Under the pieces are notes generated by a model. The model searched no databases, was not told the DNA's origin, and saw nothing but the letters and a program-made list of their open reading frames with translations. A stretch of 64,000 nt of DNA. Source: Micromonospora ureilytica (GTDB lineage: Bacteria; Actinomycetota; Actinomycetes; Mycobacteriales; Micromonosporaceae). A program made the position numbers and the translations under genes. Below, one piece after another: positions 43,574 through 52,110 of the stretch. The stretch is taken from assembly GCF_015751765.1 (NCBI RefSeq), contig NZ_JADOTX010000001.1, positions 1,364,001 to 1,428,000 of the forward strand. The letters are read 5' to 3'. The first letter of the stretch is position 1. Each line of letters opens with the position of its first letter.

Positions 43574-44691
43574 CATACCCGACGTTGCTCATCCTGGCCC
43601 TGAGCGCGCTAACCACGGCCGCGTTCTGGGCGGCACCGGCGCTCGCTCGGCCCACCTTGCCGTTCGGGGTCCGAATACCAAAGGCACGCGCCGCCGAACC
43701 GGTGATCGTGCATGCACGCCGCCGCTACAACCGCGACGTCTTGCTGCTCGGCACAGCGACCTTCGGTGCCCTCCTCGTCGCCGAGCTGGGTCTCGACCGG
43801 CATCCCAGACCGGAACTGGTGCTTCCTGTCTCGCTCGCGTGCTACTGCGCGCTGGGCTACCGCGCGCACCGATCGGTCACCGCAGGCAAGCGCGACGGAG
43901 ACTGGTACGCCGATACCCGTCCGGGAATTACCGCCGACACGTCCCTGCGTACCAACCCGGTACGTCCACCGTGGATACTCCTCACGCCGGCCGTGGCGCT
44001 TCTCGGGGTGACCGCCGCTATCGGCGCGTGGCGCTATCGTTATCTGCCCCCGACTCTGCCCACGCCCAACGGGCTGACGGTCGACGCCGGCCGCCGCAGC
44101 GCAACAACCGTCAGCTTCGCGTTCGCCACCGTCACCGCGCAGCTGTTGATCATCCTGCTGATCGTGATCCTCACCCTTGCCATCCCACGCGCCCGACCTG
44201 AACTCGACGCCGAGCAACCGGTCAGCTCAGCCACCAGGTACCGGGCCTACCTCACCGGCACCCTTCGACTACTGATCATCTCGGCCGGCTGCGCCAACGC
44301 GAGCCTGCTCGTGGCTGCCCTGCAGGTCTGGGAGATCCTCGAACCCACACTCGAAGTGACACTCGTCAGCTACCTTCCGCTCGCCGCGGCTATGGCGGCA
44401 TGGGCGGCCTTCGCCGTCCGCGCCGGCGACGCGGGCCATCGACTGCCCGTCGCCGACGAGCATGACGATGAATCCCGATACGTTCAGCGCGACGACGACG
44501 CCTACTGGCACATAGCCGGAATGATCTACCTCAACCGGCGCGACCCCGCCATCCTCGTCCACCGGCGAGCGGGAATGCACTGGACGCTGAACTTCGGTAA
44601 CCCCCTGAGTTGGGCACTGGTCGCGGTCATCGCCCTCGTCGCACTCCTCGCCAGGCTTGACATCATCGACCTCCCTATCAGCGGGGGCTGA
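43570..44691 (+). CDS. Membrane protein with DUF1648/DUF5808-like domains
   Basis: 373 residues with membrane segments at the N-terminus (LLILALSALTTAAFWAAPAL), middle (ILLTPAVALLGVTAAIGAW; LLIILLIVILTLAIP; LLIISAGCANASLLVAALQV) and C-terminus (WALVAVIALVALLARLDI). The C-terminal YWHIAGMIYLNRRDPAILVHRRAG matches the DUF5808 pattern. Such proteins commonly follow YtrA-type regulators. Start overlaps the GntR stop. Function unknown, perhaps envelope stress. Confidence 0.8.
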   Translation: MTYPTLLILALSALTTAAFWAAPALARPTLPFGVRIPKARAAEPVIVHARRRYNRDVLLLGTATFGALLVAELGLDRHPRPELVLPVSLACYCALGYRAHRSVTAGKRDGDWYADTRPGITADTSLRTNPVRPPWILLTPAVALLGVTAAIGAWRYRYLPPTLPTPNGLTVDAGRRSATTVSFAFATVTAQLLIILLIVILTLAIPRARPELDAEQPVSSATRYRAYLTGTLRLLIISAGCANASLLVAALQVWEILEPTLEVTLVSYLPLAAAMAAWAAFAVRAGDAGHRLPVADEHDDESRYVQRDDDAYWHIAGMIYLNRRDPAILVHRRAGMHWTLNFGNPLSWALVAVIALVALLARLDIIDLPISGG

Positions 44692-44706
44692 CGATGCGCG
44701 CCCAGG

Positions 44707-45315
44707 TCAGCGCAGTCCGCGGATGAGGTTGTCGACAAGGGTGCGGGCGAACTCCTCGGTGAGCGGCAGGTCGGCGATGAGGAGCCGGTGGTAGCAGGCG
44801 CCCCACAGTTGGTCGACGACGGATTCGCTGTCGATGTCGGCGCGTAGCTGGCCCCGGGCCATGGCCCGGGTGAGGGTTTCGACGGCGAGGGCCCGACGGG
44901 GGCCGGAGTAGCGCTCGCGGTAGGCGGCGGCGAGTTCCGGGTCGGTCTGCGCCTGCCCGATGAGTTGGCTGATGACCCGCCCGGCGGTGGTGTCGCGCAC
45001 GAGGTGGACGAAGGCGACGAGTTGGTTGGTCAGGTCGGCGACGATGTCGGCGGTGTCGGCGAAGGCCAGGGTGGGCGCGACGACCGTGAAGTAGCCGTCC
45101 AGGGCGAGCGCCCCCTTGGAGGGCCACCATTTGTAGATGGTCATCCGGCTGGCTCCGGCGTGGGTCGCGACCTTCTCGATGGTGAAGCCGGCCATGCCCT
45201 CGGCCAGCAGGAGTTCACCGGCGGCCGTGAGGATCTCGGCGCGTACCTGATCGGCGGGGCGACGGCCGCGACCACGCCGTGGCGGCGTCTGGGCATCCGG
45301 CGTGAGCTCGGCCAC
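44707..45315 (-). CDS. TetR-family transcriptional regulator
   Basis: 202 residues. HTH: RAEILTAAGELLLAEGMAGFTIEKVATHAGASRMTIYKWWPSKGALALDGYF (residues ~25-76). The C-terminal part is the ligand/dimer domain. It diverges from the aldo/keto reductase at 45433; the gap carries a direct repeat with internal GACA-N3-TGTC, which is the likely operator. Expected to repress itself and the reductase. Confidence 0.92.
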   Translation of the reverse strand: MAELTPDAQTPPRRGRGRRPADQVRAEILTAAGELLLAEGMAGFTIEKVATHAGASRMTIYKWWPSKGALALDGYFTVVAPTLAFADTADIVADLTNQLVAFVHLVRDTTAGRVISQLIGQAQTDPELAAAYRERYSGPRRALAVETLTRAMARGQLRADIDSESVVDQLWGACYHRLLIADLPLTEEFARTLVDNLIRGLR

Positions 45316-45327
45316 TGGTCCTCCCGA

Positions 45328-45368
45328 TTATATGGACACACTGTCTACTTGCTGGTTATATGGACACA
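45328..45368. promoter_or_regulatory. Two direct repeats TTATATGGACACA, TetR operators
   Basis: Identical 13-mers at 45328-45340 and 45356-45368, starts 28 bp apart. Each continues into a weakly palindromic half (GACACACTGTC in the first). They cover the promoter region of the divergent TetR and reductase genes. Confidence 0.75.
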
Positions 45369-45432
45369 GCGTACACAGCGGTGCCCCCCGGATCACGACG
45401 CACCGCGACGACGACCGAAGGAGACGAGCGAC

Positions 45433-46443
45433 ATGACGGGTCTACGACGGCGACGCTTGGGTACCTCCGGGCCGGAGGTATCGATCATCGGGCTCGGCGC
45501 GATGGGCATGTCCGACCTGTACGGGCCGGCCGACGAGGCGGAGAGCATCGCCACGCTGCACGCGGCCATCGACGCTGGTGTGAACCTGATCGACACCGCG
45601 GACTTCTACGGGTCGGGTCACAACGAGCTGCTGATCGGCCGGGCGCTGCGGGAGCGTCGCCGGGACGAGGTGGTGCTCAGCGTGAAGTTCGGCGCACGCC
45701 GGACACCGGACGGCGGCTTCCAGGCCGCACCGTACGACGTGTCGGCGGCGGCGGTGAAGGACCGGCTGGCGTACTCGCTGCGCCGGTTGGGCACCGACCA
45801 CATCGACATCTACCGGCCGTCGCGCCTGAACCCGCAGGTGCCGATCGAGGAGACCGTCGGCGCGCTGCTCGAGATGCAGCAGGCCGGTTACATCCGGCAC
45901 ATCGGGCTCTCCGAGGTGGGCGCGGACAGCATCCGCCGGGCCGCGGCGGTGGCGCCGATCAGCGACGTCCAGATCGAGTACTCGCTGCTCTCCCGTGGAC
46001 CCGAGGCCACGATTCTGCCGACGCTGCGTGAGCTGGGCATCGGGCTGACCGCCTACGGGGTGCTGTCCCGAGGTCTGCTGAGCGGCCACTGGTCGGCGGA
46101 CCGTGAGCTGCCCGGCACGGACTTCCGAGCGAGAAGCCCACGGTTCCAGAGCGAGCACCTCGCCGCCAACCTGCGGCTCGTGGACGCGCTCGGCCGGGTC
46201 GCGCAGCGGCTGGGGGCGACCACGAGCCAGGTGGCGATCGCCTGGGTGGCGGCACAGGGCGAACAGATCGTGCCGTTGGTCGGGGCGCGGCGGCGGGACC
46301 GGCTGACCGAGTCGCTGGCCGCTGTCGACCTGGTGCTCGACCAGGACGCGTTGGACGAGATCGAACGCGCCGTGCCGGCCGGTGCCGCCTCCGGCCAGCG
46401 GTACGCGACCCCGATGATGGCGTTGCTCGACAGCGAGAGGTGA
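45433..46443 (+). CDS. Aldo/keto reductase with non-canonical catalytic tetrad
   Basis: 336-residue NADPH-dependent TIM-barrel reductase. Asp54 and Tyr59 (NLIDTADFYG) and Lys85 (VVLSVKFGA) of the catalytic tetrad are present. The fourth position, His in the usual YYQHRVDP, is Ser130 here (IDIYRPSRLNP). The cofactor region IVPLVGARRRDRLTES is normal. This substitution occurs in a subgroup of actinobacterial members and may change substrate range. ATG follows AAGGAG. Regulated by the divergent TetR. Substrate unknown. Confidence 0.9.
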   Translation: MTGLRRRRLGTSGPEVSIIGLGAMGMSDLYGPADEAESIATLHAAIDAGVNLIDTADFYGSGHNELLIGRALRERRRDEVVLSVKFGARRTPDGGFQAAPYDVSAAAVKDRLAYSLRRLGTDHIDIYRPSRLNPQVPIEETVGALLEMQQAGYIRHIGLSEVGADSIRRAAAVAPISDVQIEYSLLSRGPEATILPTLRELGIGLTAYGVLSRGLLSGHWSADRELPGTDFRARSPRFQSEHLAANLRLVDALGRVAQRLGATTSQVAIAWVAAQGEQIVPLVGARRRDRLTESLAAVDLVLDQDALDEIERAVPAGAASGQRYATPMMALLDSER

Positions 46444-46446
46444 CCC

Positions 46447-47274
46447 TTAGGCGGTTGCCCGCCAGACCCAGTTGCGGCGTTCGTAGAGCGGCACCAGCCC
46501 GGCACGGCGCATGTTGTTCAGCGACGGGTTCTGTTGACCGGGCGCCGGCTTGCCGGTCTCGGCGAACAGCCACCGGCATCCCGCCTCGGCGGCGGCTCGG
46601 GCGCGGGCGGCGATCAGCGCCGACTGCGCCCCGAGGCCGCGGTGAGCGGAGGCCGTGGCGGCGGCGTTGAGCGACGCGGCCTCGCGGTGCAGGAACAGGT
46701 TGCCGCCCGCCACCAACTCGCCGTCGTTCCAGGCCGCGTACGGTCGCCACGCCGGCTGGCCGACCGTCGCGGCCAGCATCTCGGTGAGCCCACCGCTCGG
46801 CATGCCGAACCCGGCGAGCAGCACGTCGGCCCAGCGCCGCGCCTCGTCGGCCGGCACCGGGCCGACGCGCAGGCGGGTCTGCGCCCCGGCGACGTCGCCG
46901 GGGCGTCCGGCGAGCTTGACCCAGGTGCTCCCCGGCTCGAGCCCGCGCGCGGCGGCGACCTCGTCGAAGCCCGCGGGCAGCACCGACGGAACGAGCTGGA
47001 GGACGGCCTGGTCGACGCCCTGCTCCCGGTAGAAGTCGAGGACGCGATCCAGGATCTGCACGGTGAACGGCTCGGTGGTGCCGAAGCCGAGGGCCTTGCT
47101 CCAGTACCCGCCGGAGGGATCGTTGCGCATGGCGAGGGCGACACCGCCGCCGATGCGGGTGGTCGCGATCCCGAGATCGGTGTACGTGGGCCCGGGCGCC
47201 TGCGACTCGTAGGAGTGCATGAATTCGCACTCCACGGCTTCGGCGAGCGGGGTCAGGTCGGCTGGTGCGGTCAT
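46447..47274 (-). CDS. GNAT-family acetyltransferase
   Basis: 275 residues. A first, degenerate half (LDRVLDFYREQGVDQAVLQLVPSVLP) and a second GNAT half with AYAAWNDGELVAGGNLFLHREAASLNAAATASAHRGLGAQSALIAARARAAAEAGC, where HRGLGAQSALI is the acetyl-CoA loop. The acceptor is unknown. The start lies 7 nt after the stop of the LuxR gene upstream, so the two are one transcription unit. It converges on the reductase gene with a 3-nt gap. Confidence 0.85.
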   Translation of the reverse strand: MTAPADLTPLAEAVECEFMHSYESQAPGPTYTDLGIATTRIGGGVALAMRNDPSGGYWSKALGFGTTEPFTVQILDRVLDFYREQGVDQAVLQLVPSVLPAGFDEVAAARGLEPGSTWVKLAGRPGDVAGAQTRLRVGPVPADEARRWADVLLAGFGMPSGGLTEMLAATVGQPAWRPYAAWNDGELVAGGNLFLHREAASLNAAATASAHRGLGAQSALIAARARAAAEAGCRWLFAETGKPAPGQQNPSLNNMRRAGLVPLYERRNWVWRATA

Positions 47275-47281
47275 CGGTTGA

Positions 47282-48862
47282 TTATCGTCTGGTCCGTTCC
47301 CAGGCCCGCGCCAACTGCATCCGGTTGTTGATGCCCAGCTTGTGATATATGGAGCGGAGTTGGGTGTCCACGGTGTGGAAGGAGACGAAGAGGCTCCTGG
47401 CCGCCTCCTTCTTCGTCGCGCCGGCGGCGAGCATTTCGGCCACCCGCTCCTCGGCGGGGGTGAGCGCGCCGATGCCCCCGCCTGGCGGCCCGTCGATCGA
47501 CTGCCGGTGGCGCGGGGTGGCGGAGAGGTCGGCGCAGCGCCGGTCGGCAGTTGCCTGGTCGCCCGGGGCGCCGATCCGGGCGTAGAGGGCAGCCGCCTCG
47601 TACGCGGCATCGCGCGCCTCCCCGGATCGCAGTCGAGGGTTGTTGGCGAGGTCGAGCAACGCGTCGGCCAGCGCCGGCCGAGCGGCGGTGGTGCGCAGCT
47701 TGTCGACTGCCGACCGGAGCGCGTCCGGGTCGCCGTCACGCAACCCCCGGCTCTGGTCCGCCAGCGCCTGCCACAGCGGCACCGGCGTACGGGTGGACAC
47801 CAGCTCGACCAGTTCGGTGACCCGGCGGGCGGCCTGGGTGTCGCCGGCGGCCACCGCCGCGCGGACCAGTCGGGGGCCGACGTGCGGCACCGGCAGGAGC
47901 GGCCGGACCGACCGGTGCAGGTCGGCGACGATCCTGGTGAGGAGGCCGGCGGGCGCACTGAGGGCGGGGTCGCGAACCGCCACGCAGAACGCCAGGCTCC
48001 ACATCGTCCGGTCGGGCCACCGTTCCTCGGCGAGGCAGGTGCGGAGGATGGCGCGTGCGTCGTCGTGTTCGCCACGGCGGTAGCGGACCTCGCCGATCAC
48101 CGCGACCAACAGGGCACGCACCCCGCCACTGAGGTCCGCCGAGCCGGAGCTGAGCGCCGTGACGGCCAGTGCGGCCGCCTCGGGCAGCTCTCCCACGGCC
48201 ACCATGCGCAGGCAGTCCAGCGCGATCAGCCGGGTGCGCGAGACATCGGCCTCGTCGGGCGCCCGGCGGGTGGCGGTCCGCGCGTCCTGATGCCGGCCCA
48301 GGCCGAGCTGCACGAGGATCCGTTCGGCCCGGATGGACGAGGCGTCGGCTCGTGCCGCCCAGGAGTCCGGGTCCAGGGCCGCCAGCACGGCCTGGGCGCC
48401 CGGCAGATCGCCGTACGCCAGCGAGCGGGCGGCCCGACCGAGGGCGAGGTGGCGAGCGGACGACTGGTCACCCGACGCGGCGTGCGCGGTGCCCGCCTCG
48501 CGGAGCAGGGCATCGGTGTCCGGATGTCCCGTGCGGGCCGCGATCGTGGCGACCAGGGCGAGCAGGGTGCTGCGGCTGCGGGCGTCCAGTCGAAGGTTCA
48601 GCGCCTCCCGGAGACCGGCGAGAGCGATGGTCGGCTGCTCCAGTGCCACGGTCTGCGCCAGGCGGCCGAGCAGGTGAGCGCGGTGGCGCTCACCGCTGCG
48701 ACTCGTCGCGATCTCCGCCGCCAGGACGTGGAGGGCCTCCATCCCGCGCCCGGCGAGCCGGAGCTGATCCGCCGTGGCGAACAGCCGGTGCCGTCGTTGC
48801 TCGGCGTCGGCGGCGATGTCGTCGGCCGGAAGCGTTCCGGCGGTGAAGGGTGATTCGGACAA
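47282..48862 (-). CDS. LuxR-type regulator with TPR-like region
   Basis: 526 residues. The C-terminal LuxR HTH is GALTPAEERVAEMLAAGATKKEAARSLFVSFHTVDTQLRSIYHKLGINNRMQLA (residues ~460-515). Residues ~20-440 are helical repeats rich in Ala/Arg. There is no Walker A, so this is not a full-length LAL/MalT ATPase regulator; it resembles the TPR-plus-HTH part alone. TTG start at 48862 has GGGGAGAA six nt upstream. Co-transcribed with the GNAT gene. Its signal is unknown. Confidence 0.85.
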   Translation of the reverse strand: MSESPFTAGTLPADDIAADAEQRRHRLFATADQLRLAGRGMEALHVLAAEIATSRSGERHRAHLLGRLAQTVALEQPTIALAGLREALNLRLDARSRSTLLALVATIAARTGHPDTDALLREAGTAHAASGDQSSARHLALGRAARSLAYGDLPGAQAVLAALDPDSWAARADASSIRAERILVQLGLGRHQDARTATRRAPDEADVSRTRLIALDCLRMVAVGELPEAAALAVTALSSGSADLSGGVRALLVAVIGEVRYRRGEHDDARAILRTCLAEERWPDRTMWSLAFCVAVRDPALSAPAGLLTRIVADLHRSVRPLLPVPHVGPRLVRAAVAAGDTQAARRVTELVELVSTRTPVPLWQALADQSRGLRDGDPDALRSAVDKLRTTAARPALADALLDLANNPRLRSGEARDAAYEAAALYARIGAPGDQATADRRCADLSATPRHRQSIDGPPGGGIGALTPAEERVAEMLAAGATKKEAARSLFVSFHTVDTQLRSIYHKLGINNRMQLARAWERTRR

Positions 48863-49060
48863 TGGCGTTCTCCCCGGTTGTTACCAGGCGCGTCAAAATG
48901 CCGTCCTACGACCGAGCCTAGCCACGGTGGCAGGTGCCGGCGACCAGATCGACGAACCGGCGCGGTTGCGCCGAATGGCCCTCGCCGTCCGGGATTTGAC
49001 GTGCGGTAATGGCGCGATCACGTGATGCGACGGTCGGTATTCGGCGCCGATCATCGAACC

Positions 49061-49315
49061 ATGGCCCAGCTCACCGAACTTCCCGGCCTGCATCGGCTCC
49101 GGATCGTACTGCTGATGTTCGTCCTCTATGCCGGCACCGGGGCGGGTGGTCACGCTCCGGCGTGGACCCGCCTGGTGCTGATGGCGACCGCGGCGGTGAT
49201 CCCGGTCGCGATCGCGGTCCAGTACGGCTGGCCCGGAGTGCGTGCCCTGCTGGGGACCTCGTCCCGGCTGCGGGGCGGAGCCGTTGCCGCGTCCCGTCCG
49301 ATCCAACCCGATTGA
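49061..49315 (+). CDS. Small membrane protein before oxalate decarboxylase gene
   Basis: 84 residues with two predicted membrane segments (LRIVLLMFVLYAGTGAGG and LVLMATAAVIPVAIAVQYGW). It ends 13 nt before the decarboxylase start and is probably co-transcribed. ATG at 49061 lacks a good ribosome binding site; a GTG at 49022 would add 13 residues. Function unknown. Confidence 0.55.
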   Translation: MAQLTELPGLHRLRIVLLMFVLYAGTGAGGHAPAWTRLVLMATAAVIPVAIAVQYGWPGVRALLGTSSRLRGGAVAASRPIQPD

Positions 49316-49328
49316 GGAGACAGCGATC

Positions 49329-50462
49329 ATGGCGAACAGCGATCCCGAGCCGCGACGCGGCGACCAGGGCGCCGCGCCCTTCGCGGGCCGTAACGTCGAG
49401 CTTGAGCGGCAGAACCCGGACCTCCTGGTGCCGCCGACGACCGACAGCCGGCTGGTACCCAACCTCAAGTTCTCGTTCTCGCAGGCGCACACCCGGGTGG
49501 AGAAGGGCGGCTGGACCCGGGAGGTCACCAACCGCGACCTCCCGATCGCCAGTCAGTTGTCCGGCGTCCAGTTCGGTCTCGAGCCGGGCGCGTACCGGGA
49601 GATCCACTGGCACCAGCAGTCGGAGTGGGCGTACATGCTCAGCGGCAGTTGCCGGATCAGCGCCGTCGACCACGAGGGACGCAACTTCATCGAGGACGTG
49701 AAGGCAGGCGATCTGTGGTTCTTTCCGCAGGGTGTGCCACACAACATCCAGGCGTTGGAGAACGGCGCGCAGTTCCTGCTGGTCTTCGACGACGGCGCGT
49801 TCTCGGAGAACAACACGTTCCTGCTCAGCGACTTCTTCGCACACACGCCCCGGCACGTCCTGGCCAAGAACTTCGGTTGGACGCTGGACCAGATGGAGAA
49901 CCTGCCGGAGCGGGAGAAGTACATCTTCCAGGGCGACGTCCCACCGCCCCTGCAACAGGACCGGGTGGTCAGCCCGACCGGTGACATCCCACGAAGCTTC
50001 AAGCACCGGATGCTCGCGCAGACCCCGCAGCGCTTCCGTGGTGGAACGGTCCGGATCACCGACTCGACCAACTTCGCCGCCTCCGTGACCACCGCCGCGG
50101 CCCTCGTCGAGGTCGAGCCGGGAGGGATGCGCGAGTTGCACTGGCACCCCACCACCGACGAGTGGCAGTACTACATCTCCGGCACCGGGCGGATGGGCGT
50201 CTTCGCGTCGCAGGCCGCCGCCCGGACGTTCGACTTCCAGGCCGGTGACGTGGGCTACGTGCCCTTCGCGTACGGCCACTACATCGAGAACACCGGCGAC
50301 GAGCCGCTGGTGTTCCTGGAGATGTTCCGCCATCCCCGGTTCGAGGACATCTCGGTCATGCAGTGGATGGCCAACACGCCCCACGAGATCATCGCCGACA
50401 CGATCAACGTGCAGAAGTCGATCGTCGACAGCCTGCCGAACACCAAACAGGTAGTGATCTGA
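49329..50462 (+). CDS. oxdC: Bicupin oxalate decarboxylase
   Basis: 377-residue Mn enzyme converting oxalate to formate and CO2. First cupin: His93, His95, Glu99, His138 (EIHWHQQSEW, GVPHNI). Second cupin: His271, His273, Glu278, His317 (LHWHPTTDEW, AYGHYIE). The lid SENNTF (Glu160) matches the Glu-containing SENS lid of Bacillus OxdC and argues for decarboxylase rather than oxidase activity. No signal peptide, so cytoplasmic. ATG follows GAGGAGACAGCG. Co-transcribed with the small membrane protein. Confidence 0.92.
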   Translation: MANSDPEPRRGDQGAAPFAGRNVELERQNPDLLVPPTTDSRLVPNLKFSFSQAHTRVEKGGWTREVTNRDLPIASQLSGVQFGLEPGAYREIHWHQQSEWAYMLSGSCRISAVDHEGRNFIEDVKAGDLWFFPQGVPHNIQALENGAQFLLVFDDGAFSENNTFLLSDFFAHTPRHVLAKNFGWTLDQMENLPEREKYIFQGDVPPPLQQDRVVSPTGDIPRSFKHRMLAQTPQRFRGGTVRITDSTNFAASVTTAAALVEVEPGGMRELHWHPTTDEWQYYISGTGRMGVFASQAAARTFDFQAGDVGYVPFAYGHYIENTGDEPLVFLEMFRHPRFEDISVMQWMANTPHEIIADTINVQKSIVDSLPNTKQVVI

Positions 50463-50469
50463 GGCAGGC

Positions 50470-50503
50470 GTCCGGCCGTCCGTCGTGGAACGGACGGCCG
50501 GAC
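50470..50503. terminator. Bidirectional terminator, 13-bp stem
   Basis: GTCCGGCCGTCCG (50470-50482) and CGGACGGCCGGAC (50491-50503) pair perfectly around an 8-nt loop, between the converging oxalate decarboxylase and PepSY genes. Confidence 0.9.
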
Positions 50504-50510
50504 CTGTGGA

Positions 50511-51986
50511 TCAGCTCCCGGCGGGTGCCGGGGAGGTGGGAGCCGCGGCAGGTCGTCGGCGTCGAGACACCGCCCCCACCACGACGTCGATGACGAGGAA
50601 GGCGAGCAGTGTGAGCCCGAAGAGGGGCAGCGCCCAGCCGATCGCCGCGGTCACCGGTACGCCGATCAGCAGCGCCCAGAGCGGCAGGCCGCGTACGCCG
50701 CCGCGGGCCGGCGGGGTCCCGGCGAGGGCGCGGCGGTCGACGCGGGTGGGTCGACGCTGCCACCACATCCGGTAGCCCCAGAAGATGACGCAGAGCAGCC
50801 CGAGGGCGAGCGCGGCGAGCAGGATCTGGTTGACCAGGCCGAACAGGATCCCCATGTGGGCCTGGATGCCGAGGCCGCTCAGTTGCGCCAGCAGCGGCCA
50901 GTCGGCGAAGTCGCTGCGGGCGGTCACCGTGTTGGAGGACGGGTCGACGGCGATGCGGTCCTTGGCGACCGGCCAGGTGTTGTCGACCTGCGTGACGGTC
51001 CAGGCCGAGCCGGGCTCCGGCGCGGGAGTGATCTCGACCGGACCGGCGAGGCCCGCGTCGCGAGCGACCGTCAGGACCCGATCGAAGGCCGCCGACTCGA
51101 CGACCCCGCCCGCCCCGGCGGCCCCGTGCTCGTGGCCCCCGCCGGTCTCGGCAGGGGCGGTGGGGCCGATGGTGAGGCTGGTGGAGATCTCCGGAGTGCG
51201 GGCGCTCAGCGCGTCGAGACCGGCGGCGAAGTTCGCACCGGCGTAGCGGGACCAGGTCAACCCGGTGACCGAGAGGAACAGGAGCCCGACGGTGAGCCAG
51301 ATGCCGGTGGTGGCGTGCCACCCTCGGGTGCGGCGGACACCCTTGCCGGTGGACAGGTCCGGCACCAGCAGATGCCGGGCGGCGGCTCGGGCGGCGCCGC
51401 GCCGACGCCACCAGAGGATGACTCCGCCGAGCGCCATCACCCACAGCCAGCTCGCGGCCAGCTCGGAGTAGTTCTCGCCCACCGGGCCCAGATGCAGGTG
51501 GCGGTGCAGGTCGTCCAACCAGGTGGTGGCCGGCGTGGACCCGAACCAGGTGGTGAGCTGCCCCTGCGACTCGGCGGTGTACGGGTTGATGTAGACGGTG
51601 TGCTGGTTCTCGCCGAGCTCGGGTAGGGAGAAGACCACCTTGGTGGTCCGGTCGCCGTCGCCGGGTTGCACTGTGGTGATGCTGCCGTCCGGGTGCGCGT
51701 TGCGCGCGGCCCCGATCTGCTCGGCCAGCGGCAGCTGACGGTCACCCACCTGGGCGACGGTCAGCTGGTCGCCGTAGAGGATCGTGTCGAGCTGCGGGGT
51801 GGTGGTGAAGGCCAGGCCGGTCAGTGCGGCGACCACCAGGAACGGGGCGACGAGGATGCCGGCGTAGAAGTGCAGCCGCAGCAGCAGCGCGCCGAACGGT
51901 GTCGTACGCCGGGCGGGTCGGGCCGGTTTCTCGGCGGTCGTGGAAGGTTCCGGCGTCGGCGTGCCGGACAACTCGGTAAGAGACAT
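50511..51986 (-). CDS. PepSY-associated membrane protein
   Basis: 491-residue protein of the PepSY_TM family: N-terminal segment LRLHFYAGILVAPFLVVAALTGL (residues ~37-59), PepSY-like extracellular parts (YINPYTAESQGQL, IAVDPSSNTVTARSDF), HHHLHLG-like WLDDLHRHLHLG, and segments ending VIDVVVGAVSRRRR. Related proteins are tied to iron or copper reduction and transport. A His-rich loop GGGHEHG lies near residue 275. It is the last gene behind the copper operon, separated by 124 nt, so it may share or have its own promoter. ATG at 51986 is favoured over GTG at 52016. Confidence 0.85.
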   Translation of the reverse strand: MSLTELSGTPTPEPSTTAEKPARPARRTTPFGALLLRLHFYAGILVAPFLVVAALTGLAFTTTPQLDTILYGDQLTVAQVGDRQLPLAEQIGAARNAHPDGSITTVQPGDGDRTTKVVFSLPELGENQHTVYINPYTAESQGQLTTWFGSTPATTWLDDLHRHLHLGPVGENYSELAASWLWVMALGGVILWWRRRGAARAAARHLLVPDLSTGKGVRRTRGWHATTGIWLTVGLLFLSVTGLTWSRYAGANFAAGLDALSARTPEISTSLTIGPTAPAETGGGHEHGAAGAGGVVESAAFDRVLTVARDAGLAGPVEITPAPEPGSAWTVTQVDNTWPVAKDRIAVDPSSNTVTARSDFADWPLLAQLSGLGIQAHMGILFGLVNQILLAALALGLLCVIFWGYRMWWQRRPTRVDRRALAGTPPARGGVRGLPLWALLIGVPVTAAIGWALPLFGLTLLAFLVIDVVVGAVSRRRRPAAAPTSPAPAGS

Positions 51987-52110
51987 GGTGATCCGATCGG
52001 AAGAGTCGGGAAGCACCCGAAGGCGTTTCCCGTACTGGTCTGGTCGCCCGGTTACGTGCCGCGTCGGCTCTGACTGATAGTCGGGGGAGAGACGCCCGTG
52101 GTTCCCGAAG

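Noticed and set aside
28432..49315. Antibiotic biosynthetic cluster suggested by ABC, TetR/MarR and oxidoreductase genes
   Set aside because: No PKS, NRPS, terpene or RiPP core genes; the genes read as independent regulator/target pairs.
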